This document shows positions 32,995-42,040 of a stretch of 64,000 nt of DNA, in pieces. The translations under genes and the position numbers were made by a program. The DNA is from Anaeromassilibacillus senegalensis (GTDB lineage: Bacteria; Bacillota; Clostridia; Oscillospirales; Acutalibacteraceae). Below the pieces are notes generated by a model that saw nothing but the letters and a program-made list of their open reading frames with translations, did no database searches and was not told where the DNA came from. The stretch lies in NCBI RefSeq assembly GCF_021531715.1, contig NZ_JAFBIT010000001.1:310001-374000 (forward strand). Reading direction: 5' to 3'. Each line of letters begins with the position of its first letter. The first letter of the stretch is position 1.

Positions 32995-34071
32995 ATGGAA
33001 AAGAAAGTTATTCGCGTAGGATCTGTAGGCGTAGGAGCCATCTGGGGCGGCGTGCACGAGCCTGGTATTGCCAAGAGTCCCGATTTGACCTTGGTGGCCA
33101 TCTGCGACATTGATGAGAAAAAGCTCGAAGCCGTTGGCGAGAAGTATGGGATTCCTCCGCAGTACCGTTTTACGGATTATCGAGATCTGGTTAACTGTGA
33201 CATTGTAGATGCAGTGGATATCTGCACCTCTAATGACGCCCACTTCAAGGTGGCAATGGCTGCCGTGGAAGCCGGCAAGCCGTTTAACCTGGAAAAGCCC
33301 ATCACCTTGACCGCAGAGGAAGCAGACATACTGGCCAAGGCAGCTCAGGAGAAGAATGTCAAGAATATGGTGTGCTTCTCCTACCGATTCAAGGCTGCTG
33401 CCCGCTACGCCAAGGATCTGATTGCGCAGGGCAAGATCGGGCGTGTCTATCACGTGAATATGCAGTATTTTCAGGCGTGGGGATTGCCTCGTGCCAACTG
33501 CCCCTTAGTATGGCGCTATGTCAAGAGCAGAACAGGTACAGGTGCTCTGGGAGATCTGGGAAGCCATGCCTTGGATTTGGTACGATTTGTGACGAACAAA
33601 GAATATACACGTGTTGTGGGACATACCGGTACTTACGTACACGAGCGTCCGTTGGTGGACGGCGAAGGTGTCGGAAAAGTAGATGTGGACGATTTCAGCA
33701 ACTACATGGCGGATATGGAAGATGGGATTTCTGTCAGCTTCCAGATTACCCGATTTGCTTATGGCCGCGGTAACTATCAGCGTATGGAGATTTACGGTAG
33801 TGAGGGTGCCATTGTCTACAGCTTGGATGCCACACCTGCCGGAATTGACGAAATTGAAGTCTGCTCCGGAGACATCAATGCCGATGCCCATGTTTTCAAC
33901 CATCTGCCTATTCCGCAGCAGTATTTCTGCGATCAGATGCAGTCCTTTGCAGACATTGTGAATGGCACCGGTGACGGTCTTGCTGCCAATATTCAGGATG
34001 GACAGGCAAACCAGCACCTGCTGGATGCTATTGTAGAGTCCGCAGAGAAAGGCACATGGTTATCACTCTAA
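32995..34071 (+). CDS. Gfo/Idh/MocA-family oxidoreductase
   Basis: TTAAGGAG precedes the ATG at 32995; a GTG at 32986 is too close to the binding site. Of 358 residues, the Rossmann motif is RVGSVGVGAIWGGVHEPGI and the EKP motif lies in NLEKPITLTAEE. It is a paralogue of the gene at 31141 along its full length and so likely acts on a related sugar or alcohol. It follows the GH13 remnant by 42 bp, and hairpins at 34148-34272 end the transcript. Confidence 0.9.
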   Translation: MEKKVIRVGSVGVGAIWGGVHEPGIAKSPDLTLVAICDIDEKKLEAVGEKYGIPPQYRFTDYRDLVNCDIVDAVDICTSNDAHFKVAMAAVEAGKPFNLEKPITLTAEEADILAKAAQEKNVKNMVCFSYRFKAAARYAKDLIAQGKIGRVYHVNMQYFQAWGLPRANCPLVWRYVKSRTGTGALGDLGSHALDLVRFVTNKEYTRVVGHTGTYVHERPLVDGEGVGKVDVDDFSNYMADMEDGISVSFQITRFAYGRGNYQRMEIYGSEGAIVYSLDATPAGIDEIEVCSGDINADAHVFNHLPIPQQYFCDQMQSFADIVNGTGDGLAANIQDGQANQHLLDAIVESAEKGTWLSL

Positions 34072-34147
34072 GCAAAATTCCAAAGGCGAAGAGTGACGGT
34101 GACTGGAAAGAGATGCAGGCACCTTTGAGAATCAGTGTAGAGTAAGC

Positions 34148-34272
34148 AACCGCGTTCTGCTTCAATTTTGAGGCGGAACGCGGTTAACTACATAAAGAAG
34201 CATTTGAACGATACAGTTGAGAAAAAGGCACAGCTTACGGAGGAAAATCCGTAGGTTGTGCCTTAGCTTTAT
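34148..34272 (+). terminator. Two hairpins after the third dehydrogenase gene
   Basis: First: AACCGCGTTC (34148) with GAACGCGGTT (34176). Second: AAGGCACA (34225) with TGTGCCTT (34257) around an inner ACGGA/TCCGT stem, followed by AGCTTTATT. The second is the likelier terminator. The rest of 34072-34380 shows nothing else. Confidence 0.55.
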
Positions 34273-34380
34273 TCGTGAAGTTAGAATGGATTACGTACCA
34301 CACGTATGCTTCTGCTGCATTTAAAGAGAATTACATCAAAATTGATAGTATCTTTTGTCTCTTTTTTGTCATGGTTTTAT

Positions 34381-34812
34381 TCAGTCAATCTCGCCGTTGG
34401 CTTTCGCGGTCTCAATGACCTTCTGCGCCACGTTCGAGGGCGCTTCCTCGTGCGGCAGCACAACGCCTGCGGAAAAATCCTCCACGCGCACAAGGCACAC
34501 GATGCCCTTTAGGCTGCGCACCTCGCCATGGTCTACGTCGGTTTTGAATTCTTCCTCGTAGATATAAAGACCTGCGTCCTTGTTACAGCGCAAAGTGCCG
34601 TCGGAAAGCCACGTGTGCAACGTCTTGCCGGCGGTCTTATACGGTTCTTCGCCGCGCGGCAGCTCCAGGCGTATGACGTTGTGCGGGTTTCTTTCCAAAA
34701 ACGCCGCGCGCTCCGCTTCACTGATGAGGTCATACGGCGGACAGGTCAGTTCTTTCGCTTCTCCCGCCGATTTTGTGTACCGCATTGCACGAAATGCCCG
34801 AATGTCTGCCAT
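34381..34812 (-). pseudogene. DUF1015-family gene, truncated
   Basis: The ATG at 34812 follows AAAGAGGG. The first 125 residues or so match DUF1015 (IRAFRAMRYT, CPPYDLIS, NVIRLELPRG, GIVCLVRVEDFSAGVVLPHE), a family normally of about 400 residues. After LPHE the sequence changes to a different 20-residue ending and stops, so roughly two thirds of the gene is missing. Base composition is higher in G+C than the sugar locus beside it. Confidence 0.7.
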
Positions 34813-34984
34813 CGTGGTGCCCTCTTTAAATTTCACTTTTTCTCATTATAACGGCAAAGCACTCTTGCGTCAAGAAAAAAGCGATACAACATGAAACATC
34901 CTCGCCGCAGTTCAAGTCCGAAAACACTTCACAGCCCGGCTGTTTTGTCCGTATTCCCCGACCGTTCGAATAAAAACTTGCTTC

Positions 34985-37072
34985 TTAAAAGCGCAAGAAC
35001 AAAACGCTGTGCGGCGGCATTTGCAAGGTTCCACCCGCAGCTTGGTCCAGAACGTTTGACTGGGTAAATGAGGAGGGAGGCAACACGGTGTCACTGGAGA
35101 AGAGCACCGCCTCGCTGCAAGGCCCAAAGGAGGAGAAGTCCACCGGTTTTTCGCGGTGAAATGCGGCGTTCACCACCGTGGCGGACACCCGACCCTCTCG
35201 ATCCACGGTAATAACGGCTTCTTGAGACGCGGAGCACAGACGATTACCCATGTGCCAGCGATTCATCCAGGAGAACACTTGTCCTTGCGCTGTCAAGCTC
35301 ACGTGATCCGGTTTCACGCACAACATTCCCTCGTTGACCGCCTGAAAGTGGCACGCAAGGGCTATCCCGCTTTTTTCCGCCTCTTCCATCAACATGTGCA
35401 GAACCAGCGCCGCATAAATACCGTCGGTAACACTGGAAGGACGGTACCAGGCATACCACACATTCCACTCGTCCATGGAAATGCGTATAGAAGGCTCCAG
35501 CCACTGCCGGGACTGGTGAATCAGCTCCCGCATCCGGGAGACAGAAGCCATGCACCGGTTATATTCCTCCTCTACGGTGGAAAGGTCGGTGTAATGAGGG
35601 TCGTAGCCATAATAGTGTTGGGAAATCATCTGAGAAATCCCGGCAAGCGGCTTGGCTGAAAATTCTGCCCATTCCTTGTTAGGATAGGGTCCCGAGGAGC
35701 ACAGGCTGAGACCGGGTGAGGCTTCCAGCATTTTTTTGCCATTCTCCAGTGCGATCTGACAGTACCCGGCAGGAGTGTTGTCACCCTCCATGTGACCATA
35801 GCCGAATTCGTTACCCAATGACCAAAACTGCACATTGTAAGGCTCTTGGTGACCCCGATTGGCTCGGAGTTTTCCGTAGGGGGTTGAGACATCGCCGTTG
35901 CAGTATTCCACCCAAGCGGCGTTCTCATCGGGGGTGTTCCAACAGGGGTTGATGGTGATAAACGGCTCGGCACCGATTTCTCGACACAGGGCGATAAAGT
36001 CATCGGTATTAATCTCGCTGAAATCGTAGCCCATGGTGTGAGGTTGAGTCTCCAGGCCCAAATAAGACTGGAACGGCGCACGCATATCTGCCGGCAAAAG
36101 GCCGTCCATCCAGTTGAATTCCCCGGCAAAATTGCCGCCCGGCCAGCGCAGCACCTTGATGCCCAAATCCTTCATGGCTTCCACCACATCGCGGCGCATT
36201 CCGTGAAAGTGATCCTTGGGCAGCAAAGAAACGGCTCCTACACAGACATAACCCGCATTCTCCCAGCAGATTCGCAGGTCGGCATCAGAGTCAGCGGCCT
36301 GCGGGGTGAGCTCCACCTCTAAACGGGTCCAATCGTCGCCGCCACCTACAGATGTGGCACGGCAGTAGACGTTCTTCCCGGTTCGATCTGTCAATGAAAC
36401 CGTAAACTTCACCGATTCTTGGGTTTTAATCACCATTCCGAACAGATACGGTTGCCCTTGGGATATTGTGATGCCATGCTGACCCATGCCGACAGCTTCC
36501 CCGCAGTAGGGGTTGAAGATACCGACGGAATTACATTCGAGGGTCCGTTTCATGTGGTAGCCTTCTCCGTGGCGGGTGTAGGGTTCATCCAAGGCAAACA
36601 CGCCACGTTCCCCCAAGGGAAACCATTCTATGGCGCAGCCCTCGCAAGCCGTGGGCTTCCCGGCGAACTTCCGATTGCGAACCATCTGGGCGGATAGGCC
36701 GGTATAGATACAGGAGCGAGTGTGCTCCAGGTTGCTGCCGAACAAGTAGGGCGAAACCAGTAAATCCGCAGGATCGTCCCGGCGTAAGGTGAGAGGTGTG
36801 GCCTGAGCTGCTTTTCCATCCCAATCGACGGCCTCGTCCAGATTGCTGCTGCGAACCACGTTCATGAGTTCGCCGCTGAGAAGCTCCACAACGCTGACGC
36901 GCAGCTCCGCAGCCACACGGCTGAAAAGCGTCACGTCGGGCAGGCTTTTGCCACGTTCCCACTTAGAGACTGCTTTATCGGTTACATTCAGTCGTTCGGC
37001 CAGTTGAGCCTGAGTAAGACCCATGGCCATCCTGCGCCGGCTGATAAACTGTCCTATTTTTGATAAATTCAT
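34985..37072 (-). CDS. XRE helix-turn-helix fused to GH51-type alpha-L-arabinofuranosidase
   Basis: Residues 1 to about 62 are a Cro/CI-type DNA-binding domain (GLTQAQLAERLNVTDKAVSKWERG) plus a short linker. Residues from about 90 to 695 are a GH51-like enzyme: KVLRWPGGNF, the acid/base Glu422 in SLGNEF, the nucleophile Glu535 in MDEWNVWY and a C-terminal beta domain. No signal peptide is present, so it acts in the cytoplasm on imported arabino-oligosaccharides. AGGGGAGG and a promoter at 37102-37130 support the start at the HTH. The frame is unbroken between the domains. A regulator that is also the enzyme is unusual. Confidence 0.88.
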   Translation of the reverse strand: MNLSKIGQFISRRRMAMGLTQAQLAERLNVTDKAVSKWERGKSLPDVTLFSRVAAELRVSVVELLSGELMNVVRSSNLDEAVDWDGKAAQATPLTLRRDDPADLLVSPYLFGSNLEHTRSCIYTGLSAQMVRNRKFAGKPTACEGCAIEWFPLGERGVFALDEPYTRHGEGYHMKRTLECNSVGIFNPYCGEAVGMGQHGITISQGQPYLFGMVIKTQESVKFTVSLTDRTGKNVYCRATSVGGGDDWTRLEVELTPQAADSDADLRICWENAGYVCVGAVSLLPKDHFHGMRRDVVEAMKDLGIKVLRWPGGNFAGEFNWMDGLLPADMRAPFQSYLGLETQPHTMGYDFSEINTDDFIALCREIGAEPFITINPCWNTPDENAAWVEYCNGDVSTPYGKLRANRGHQEPYNVQFWSLGNEFGYGHMEGDNTPAGYCQIALENGKKMLEASPGLSLCSSGPYPNKEWAEFSAKPLAGISQMISQHYYGYDPHYTDLSTVEEEYNRCMASVSRMRELIHQSRQWLEPSIRISMDEWNVWYAWYRPSSVTDGIYAALVLHMLMEEAEKSGIALACHFQAVNEGMLCVKPDHVSLTAQGQVFSWMNRWHMGNRLCSASQEAVITVDREGRVSATVVNAAFHREKPVDFSSFGPCSEAVLFSSDTVLPPSSFTQSNVLDQAAGGTLQMPPHSVLFLRF

Positions 37073-37101
37073 AAATTTTCCTCCCCTTAGGACTTTTCTT
37101 T

Positions 37102-37147
37102 AGCATACCATAGTCCACCTGCACAAGCAACCGACTGACAGTTGAGT
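37102..37147 (-). promoter_or_regulatory. Promoter and candidate operator of the XRE-GH51 gene
   Basis: Minus strand TTGCTT (complement of 37125-37130), 17 bp, TATGCT (complement of 37102-37107). The 20-bp site CAACCGAC-N5-GTTGAGT at 37128-37147 overlaps the -35 edge and recurs at 26856-26875. The rest of 37148-37439 shows no gene. Confidence 0.55.
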
Positions 37148-37439
37148 AACATGGGGCGAAAAAGATTTCTCTGACGCTTTTATGAAACGCTTCTTCTGTC
37201 ACGTCGGAAAAGAAAAAACGGGAGTGCTCCCGAACATCGCCTCGCAGTTAAGGTAGAACGTGGTTGCTTATTTTGCACTTATTTTAAAGGGCTGCACCGT
37301 ATTCTGCTTCGTTTTTTCGCCCGGGGTACCTCTTTACCACTTTGCAAAAATAAAAGCTTTTCCGTGCGCAAAAAGCTTGAAACGCAACGGGGGTTTGGTA
37401 TGATGGACGTGAATAAGCCTTGAGGGGAAGGGCTGCATA

Positions 37440-37796
37440 TTGTGTGTGGCGTGCGTGACGGTGTTCGGCATTCTGTTTGCGCTGGTGCGCGAAACGATGC
37501 TGCTGTTCCTTTTAAACGGCTGCATCATGGGGTTTATCTCATCGCTTTCGCCGGTGAGCGAGCGCATGGCAACCTCGACGAAGTACCGCTACGGTACCAT
37601 TCGTATTTGGGGCACGTTCGGTTATGCGACGGCCGTACAGGTGGCCTGCGCCATGATGGAATTTACGAGCCCGCAGCTGATTTTTGTTTCGGTCTCCGTT
37701 TCGGCGGTGCTGGCCATTGTGGGTTTCCTCGGCACGGACGACATTTCGTTTACGGATACGGAAGCGGCAAAGGCTGCGGCGAGCAATGAACTTTAG
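37440..37796 (+). pseudogene. MFS sugar/nucleoside-type transporter fragment
   Basis: The open frame gives about two membrane segments of an LacY/NupG-like transporter, including SPVSERMATSTKYRYGTIRI-WGTFGYA, the family signature after helix 3. The rest of the roughly 400-residue protein is missing at both ends. No ribosome binding site precedes it. It is a decayed remnant in the scar region left of the tRNA cluster. Confidence 0.65.
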
Positions 37797-37931
37797 TATG
37801 CCAGCCAAAACCAGTCCTGCAAACGCAAAAAGAGCGCCGGTGCAGCCATTTTGACCGCTCCGACGCTCCATTTAGTCGCTTTATACCATTATTTTTTGCC
37901 TATTATTGCGTTTTTATCCCCGAAAATGAAG

Positions 37932-37972
37932 AAAGAACGAACTTTGTCTTGGTAGACAAAAGTTCGTTCTTT
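37932..37972 (-). terminator. Hairpin next to a tRNA-Tyr 3'-end remnant
   Basis: AAAGAACGAACTTTGTCT pairs with AGACAAAAGTTCGTTCTTT (one mismatch/bulge), a strong stem flanked by A- and T-rich sequence. Confidence 0.55.
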
Positions 37973-37974
37973 CG

Positions 37975-37990
37975 TGGTGGAGGAGGGTGG
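37975..37990 (-). repeat. 16-bp copy of the tRNA-Tyr 3' end
   Basis: TGGTGGAGGAGGGTGG is identical to 38170-38185, the genomic CCA and acceptor/T-arm end of tRNA-Tyr. A second copy 195 bp beyond the tRNA is what a past integration into the tRNA 3' end would leave. The DNA between (37991-38097) has no gene, only an AACGTTCC/GGAACGTT hairpin near 38071-38092. Confidence 0.5.
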
Positions 37991-38127
37991 TATACGGTGA
38001 AAGACGAAGGCCGATCTGCGCGCCCTTCGCAGCTTCCGAAGACAGTTTCGCGCAGGAAATCTACGCCCTAAAAACGTTCCCCCGGAACGTTTTCTTAACG
38101 GGCTTTCGAATCCACCCTCTCAAAATA

Positions 38128-38170
38128 CAAAAAGAAAATGTCCTGATTCTTTTGAATCAGGACATTTTCT
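38128..38170 (-). terminator. Terminator of the leftward tRNA operon
   Basis: AGAAAATGTCCTGATT pairs with AATCAGGACATTTTCT; on the minus strand a TTTTT run follows. Confidence 0.85.
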
Positions 38171-38254
38171 GGTGGAGGAGGGTGGATTCGAACCACCGAA
38201 GCGAGACGCAGCAGATTTACAGTCTGTCCCCTTTGGCCACTCGGGAACTCCTCC
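38170..38254 (-). tRNA. tRNA-Tyr (GTA)
   Basis: Class II tRNA with a long variable arm. Acceptor GGAGGAG/CTCCTCC, anticodon loop CTGTAAA with GTA, T-arm GGTTCGAATCC, and CCA encoded in the genome. Identical to the copy at 49341-49425. Confidence 0.95.
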
Positions 38255-38333
38255 ATATGCTGAGCTTGACGGGCTCACGCCCGAAAAACTCGTATTTTGA
38301 ACCGAAGCGCTTACGCACTTCGTTGTTTGCGTC

Positions 38334-38409
38334 TGGAGCTGGTGAACGGACTCGAACCCCTGACCTGCTGATTACAAATCAGCTGCTCTACCAACTGAGC
38401 TACACCAGC
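38334..38409 (-). tRNA. tRNA-Thr (TGT)
   Basis: Acceptor GCTGGTG/CACCAGC, anticodon stem GCTGA/TCAGC with loop TTTGTAA (TGT), T-loop GTTCGAGTC, encoded CCA. Same sequence as 49260-49335. The spacer to tRNA-Tyr is 79 bp here but 5 bp in the other copy. Confidence 0.95.
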
Positions 38410-38433
38410 ATAAAGCGCATTCTGAGATGCGCT

Positions 38434-38509
38434 TGGTGACCCATCGGAGATTCGAACTCCGGACACCTTGATTAAAAGTCAAGTGCTCTGCCAACTGAGC
38501 TAATGAGTC
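38434..38509 (-). tRNA. tRNA-Lys (TTT)
   Basis: Acceptor GACTCAT/ATGGGTC (one G-U), anticodon stem CTTGA/TCAAG with loop CTTTTAA (TTT), encoded CCA. It is first in the leftward operon Lys-Thr-Tyr and has no copy at the right tRNA locus. Confidence 0.95.
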
Positions 38510-38522
38510 ATACAGCTTTACT

Positions 38523-38551
38523 ATTATACCAACAAAGCTTGCCGCTGTCAA
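38523..38551 (-). promoter_or_regulatory. Promoter of the Lys-Thr-Tyr tRNA operon
   Basis: Minus-strand TTGACA (complement of 38546-38551) and TATAAT (complement of 38523-38528), spacing 17: a full consensus promoter, as expected for stable RNA. Confidence 0.85.
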
Positions 38552-38614
38552 CCAATAAACAAAATTTTTTCTCAAAAAGCATCGAATTGTCTGACGGCTT
38601 TGTGGATTTACCTC

Positions 38615-38643
38615 TTGTTTTCTTAGCTGTGCACGCTTATAAT
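38615..38643 (+). promoter_or_regulatory. Promoter of the SGNH hydrolase gene
   Basis: TTGTTT (38615-38620), 17 bp, TATAAT (38638-38643), 53 bp before the ATG. Confidence 0.6.
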
Positions 38644-38695
38644 CATGTCATAGAAAGCCGCGGTGTGCGGCGAAAGCGGGAAAGGATGAATATAA

Positions 38696-39361
38696 ATGAT
38701 TTTTGAGAATTATGATCGCGTTGTATTTGCGGGGGATTCCGTCACCGATATGGGCAGCGCTTTACCGGTCGGCGAGGGTCTTTCGGACAACATGGGACGT
38801 GGTTTTCCGCGCGTCATCGAGAATATGGTTTACGCGGTGTATCCGGAGCTGAACATCCGCTTCACAAACTCCGGCATCAGCGGCAATACCTCCAAAGATC
38901 TGCTCGAGCGCTACCAGCGCGACGTGCTCGACCTGCATCCCCAGTGGGTTTCGATCTGCATCGGTATCAACGACGTCTGGCGGCAGTTCGATACGCCCGC
39001 CATGCTGGATTACGCCGTTTCGCCGGAGGATTACGAGCGGAATCTGCGCAAGATGATCGAATCCGCCAAGGCGATTGCAAAGGGCGTGATTCTCACGACA
39101 CCGTACTACATGGAGCCGAACCGCGCCGATTTCATGCGCGCGAGAATGCAGGAATACGTCGATATCTGCGCGCGCCTCGCTGCAGAATACGGCTGCATTT
39201 TCGTCGATTTTCAGGCGATGTACGACCGTTATTTTGCTTACAAGCATTCGGCTCTGATCGCGTGGGATCGCGTGCATCCGAACCAGATCGGCGCCACGCT
39301 GATGGCAAAGGAATGGCTCGCAAAATGCGGCTTTGATTACGACCATACACCGGAAGGCTGA
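38696..39361 (+). CDS. SGNH/GDSL-family hydrolase
   Basis: The 221-residue protein has block I FAGDSVTDMG (catalytic Ser), block II Gly in NSGISGN, block III GINDVWRQ and block V DRVHPNQIG (Asp and His). The fold serves as esterase or carbohydrate deacetylase. There is no signal peptide, so it is probably cytoplasmic and deacetylates imported oligosaccharides. AAAGGATG before the ATG sets the start. The next gene follows after 17 bp in the same operon. A second SGNH gene is at 60216. Confidence 0.9.
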   Translation: MIFENYDRVVFAGDSVTDMGSALPVGEGLSDNMGRGFPRVIENMVYAVYPELNIRFTNSGISGNTSKDLLERYQRDVLDLHPQWVSICIGINDVWRQFDTPAMLDYAVSPEDYERNLRKMIESAKAIAKGVILTTPYYMEPNRADFMRARMQEYVDICARLAAEYGCIFVDFQAMYDRYFAYKHSALIAWDRVHPNQIGATLMAKEWLAKCGFDYDHTPEG

Positions 39362-39378
39362 GAAATGGAGGCATACGG

Positions 39379-39945
39379 ATGACATTTTCAAAACCGGGTC
39401 CGGAAAACACCGGGGCGACGCTGCGCATAGCGCTCGAAGCCGCCGCGCAGAAGAACTTTGACCTTGTTGTTGCCTCGAATACGGGCAGCACGGTCGAAGC
39501 ATTGTTGACGCTGAAAAACGAAGTCCATACGCCGGTCAATATCGTGATGGTCGGTCAGGTGGACGGCTTTTCGGCGCCGGGCACGAACGCGCTGACGGCG
39601 GAAAAACGCGCATTGCTGGAAGCGCAGGGCGTGCGGATCGTTACGGCGGCGCATGCGCTGAGCGGCGCGGAACGCGGCATAAGCCGGAAATTCGGCGGCG
39701 TTTATCCGGCAGAGCTGGTCGCGGCCTCGCTCCGAATGCTCAGTCAGGGCGTAAAAGTCTGCGTGGAGATTGCCATGATGGCGCTGGACTGCGGCGCAAT
39801 CTCTTATGGCCGGCCGGTCGTCTGCGTCGGCGGCACAGGCCGCGGCGCGGATACCGTCTGCATCGTCACGCCTGCCTATACGGCCGGACTGTTCGATACG
39901 AAGATCAACGAGATTCTCTGCAAGCCGGGGCTTTACGCGGAGTAA
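39379..39945 (+). CDS. Pyruvate-kinase C-terminal-like domain protein
   Basis: This 188-residue single-domain protein resembles the alpha/beta domain at the C-terminus of pyruvate kinase: LEAAAQKNFDLVVASNTGSTVEAL near the start and VVCVGGTGRGADTVCIVTPA near the end (each given in part). It lacks the catalytic barrel, so it is not a pyruvate kinase. Free-standing versions occur in Clostridia with no firm function. It may bind a phosphorylated metabolite. Linked to the SGNH gene by a 17-bp gap. Confidence 0.75.
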   Translation: MTFSKPGPENTGATLRIALEAAAQKNFDLVVASNTGSTVEALLTLKNEVHTPVNIVMVGQVDGFSAPGTNALTAEKRALLEAQGVRIVTAAHALSGAERGISRKFGGVYPAELVAASLRMLSQGVKVCVEIAMMALDCGAISYGRPVVCVGGTGRGADTVCIVTPAYTAGLFDTKINEILCKPGLYAE

Positions 39946-39996
39946 TGAGATATGAAAATGCCCGCAGCGCGGTGAAAACCGTTCTGCGGGCGTTTG

Positions 39997-41955
39997 TTAT
40001 TTGCCGCGCTTGTCCTTGGCGCTCCATGCGCCGGGGCGGCTTTGCTGCGGCTTGCCGGACGCCCATTTACGGCTGTTCGGTGTGCCGGGACGCTTCGCTT
40101 TTCCCGGTTTTGCGGGTGGGGTCTGCGTCTTCTGCACAAAGCGGAGGTCGCCGTGCCTTGGGCGCAGCAGACACTTTTTGTCCGTGCCGACGAGGTCGCG
40201 CCGCCCGGCCTTGATCAAAGCCTCCGTGACGAGCTCGTAGTTCTTCGGATCGCGATACTGGATCAGCGCGCGCTGCATCGCTTTTTCATGCGGGTCGCGC
40301 GCAACGTAGACCGGCTTCATCGTGCGCGGATCCAGCCCGGTGTAGTACATGCAGGTCGAAATGGTCGAAGGCGTCGGGTAAAAATCCTGCACCTGCTCGG
40401 GCATGTAGCCTAGGTCGCGCAGATACTCTGCGAGCCGTACAGCGTCCTGCAGCGTGGAGCCGGGATGCGAGGACATCAGGTATGGCACAAGGTATTGGTC
40501 GAGGTGCATTTCCTCGTTGAGCTCCCTATAGCGCTTCACGAACCGCCGGTAAACGCTGTTCTGCGGCTTGCCCATCATGCGGAGCACACCGTCGGAAACG
40601 TGCTCGGGTGCCACCTTGAGCTGACCGCTGACGTGGTATTTCACAAGCTCACGGAAAAACGTCTCGTCCTTATCGGTAATGAGGTAATCGAAACGGATGC
40701 CGGAGCGCACGAAGACCTTCTTGACCTTCGGCAGCGCGCGGAGTTTTCTCAGCAGCGCGACGTAATCGCGATGGTCGACCTCCATGTTCGGGCATGGCTC
40801 CGGAAACAAACATTGGCGGTTCTGGCACACACCGTGCTGAAGCTGCTTTTTGCAGGCGGGTTGGCGGAAATTCGCGGTCGGGCCGCCGACGTCGTGAATG
40901 TAGCCCTTGAAGTCCGGATCCTGCGTCATCTGTTTCGCTTCTTCGAGCAGCGATTCGTGGCTGCGCGTCTGGATGATACGTCCCTGGTGGAATGTAAGCG
41001 CACAGAAGCTGCACGCGCCAAAGCATCCGCGGCAACTCGCGAGGCTGAACTTGACCTCCTCAATCGCCGGGATGCCGCCGAGCGGCTCATAATCGGGGTG
41101 GTAGGTGCGCGCGTACGGCAGCGCGTAGACATCGTCCATCTCCTCGGTTGAAAGCGGCATCTGCGGCGGATTCTGCACGACAAAGAGGTTGTCCGCCGGG
41201 TACGGCTCCACGAGCGTTTTCGCCGTGAATGGATCGGTATTCTGGTACTGGCGGTAAAAGCTCTTCGCGTAAAGCTCGCGGCTGGTGGAGATCTTGTCGA
41301 ACGCGGGCAGACGGATCACGTCTTCGCCCACAGGATCGATGGTTGACTTATAAACCGTGCCGCGAACGAAGGTGATGTCCCGTACCGATATGCCGCTCTG
41401 CAGTGCCTCGGCAATTTCGACGATCGAACGCTCGCCCATACCGTAGATGAGCAGGTCCGCGCCGGAATCGATCAGAACAGAGCGCTTGAGCTTGTCCGAC
41501 CAGTAATCGTAATGTGCAAGGCGGCGCAGGCTCGCCTCAATGCCGCCGAGGATGATCGGTGTTTTTTTGTATGTCCGGCGGATCAGGTTCGCGTAGACGA
41601 CTGCGGCGTAATCGGGGCGTTTGCCCATCTCGCCGCCGGGCGAGTAAAAGTCCTTCTTGCGGCGCTTTTTCGATACGGAGTAGTGGTTTACCATGGAATC
41701 CATATTGCCGGCGGAGACGAGAAAGCCAAGCCGGGGTTCGCCCAGAACGCTGATGCTCTCGGGGTCGCGCCAATTCGGCTGTGCGATAATGCCGACCGTG
41801 AAGCCGTGTGCCTCCAGCACGCGCGAGATGATCGCCGTGCCGAACGACGGGTGGTCCACATACGCATCGCCGCTGATAAACACAAAGTCGAGCTGCTCGA
41901 TGCCGCGCTCAAGCAGATCTGCTTTTGAAACGGGTAAAAAATCTTTTCTGTCCAT
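39997..41955 (-). CDS. YgiQ family radical SAM protein (UPF0313)
   Basis: The 652-residue protein has the radical SAM cluster motif [11 protein letters not shown] (CxxxCxxC) near residue 312, preceded by the YgiQ N-terminal domain ([20 protein letters not shown]) with vitamin-B12-like binding features, and followed by the characteristic VGGPTANF and [13 protein letters not shown] segments. The C-terminus is Pro/Lys/Arg-rich and disordered. The biological reaction of YgiQ is not established. It is convergent with the upstream operon. Confidence 0.93.
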   Translation of the reverse strand: MDRKDFLPVSKADLLERGIEQLDFVFISGDAYVDHPSFGTAIISRVLEAHGFTVGIIAQPNWRDPESISVLGEPRLGFLVSAGNMDSMVNHYSVSKKRRKKDFYSPGGEMGKRPDYAAVVYANLIRRTYKKTPIILGGIEASLRRLAHYDYWSDKLKRSVLIDSGADLLIYGMGERSIVEIAEALQSGISVRDITFVRGTVYKSTIDPVGEDVIRLPAFDKISTSRELYAKSFYRQYQNTDPFTAKTLVEPYPADNLFVVQNPPQMPLSTEEMDDVYALPYARTYHPDYEPLGGIPAIEEVKFSLASCRGCFGACSFCALTFHQGRIIQTRSHESLLEEAKQMTQDPDFKGYIHDVGGPTANFRQPACKKQLQHGVCQNRQCLFPEPCPNMEVDHRDYVALLRKLRALPKVKKVFVRSGIRFDYLITDKDETFFRELVKYHVSGQLKVAPEHVSDGVLRMMGKPQNSVYRRFVKRYRELNEEMHLDQYLVPYLMSSHPGSTLQDAVRLAEYLRDLGYMPEQVQDFYPTPSTISTCMYYTGLDPRTMKPVYVARDPHEKAMQRALIQYRDPKNYELVTEALIKAGRRDLVGTDKKCLLRPRHGDLRFVQKTQTPPAKPGKAKRPGTPNSRKWASGKPQQSRPGAWSAKDKRGK

Positions 41956-42040
41956 TACATGATTTCCTATACTGATTTATTTCTCCTAGTATACCACAGA
42001 TCTTCGGAAAACGGAATCGTCTGTGCGGAAAAGCCCGTGC

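Larger units (their letters stand above)
38098..38254. repeat. Left copy of the 157-bp tRNA-Tyr inverted repeat
   Basis: The sequence includes tRNA-Tyr, its terminator and 60 bp beyond. It matches the reverse complement of 49341-49497 with one visible mismatch in the terminator loop. Confidence 0.85.
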
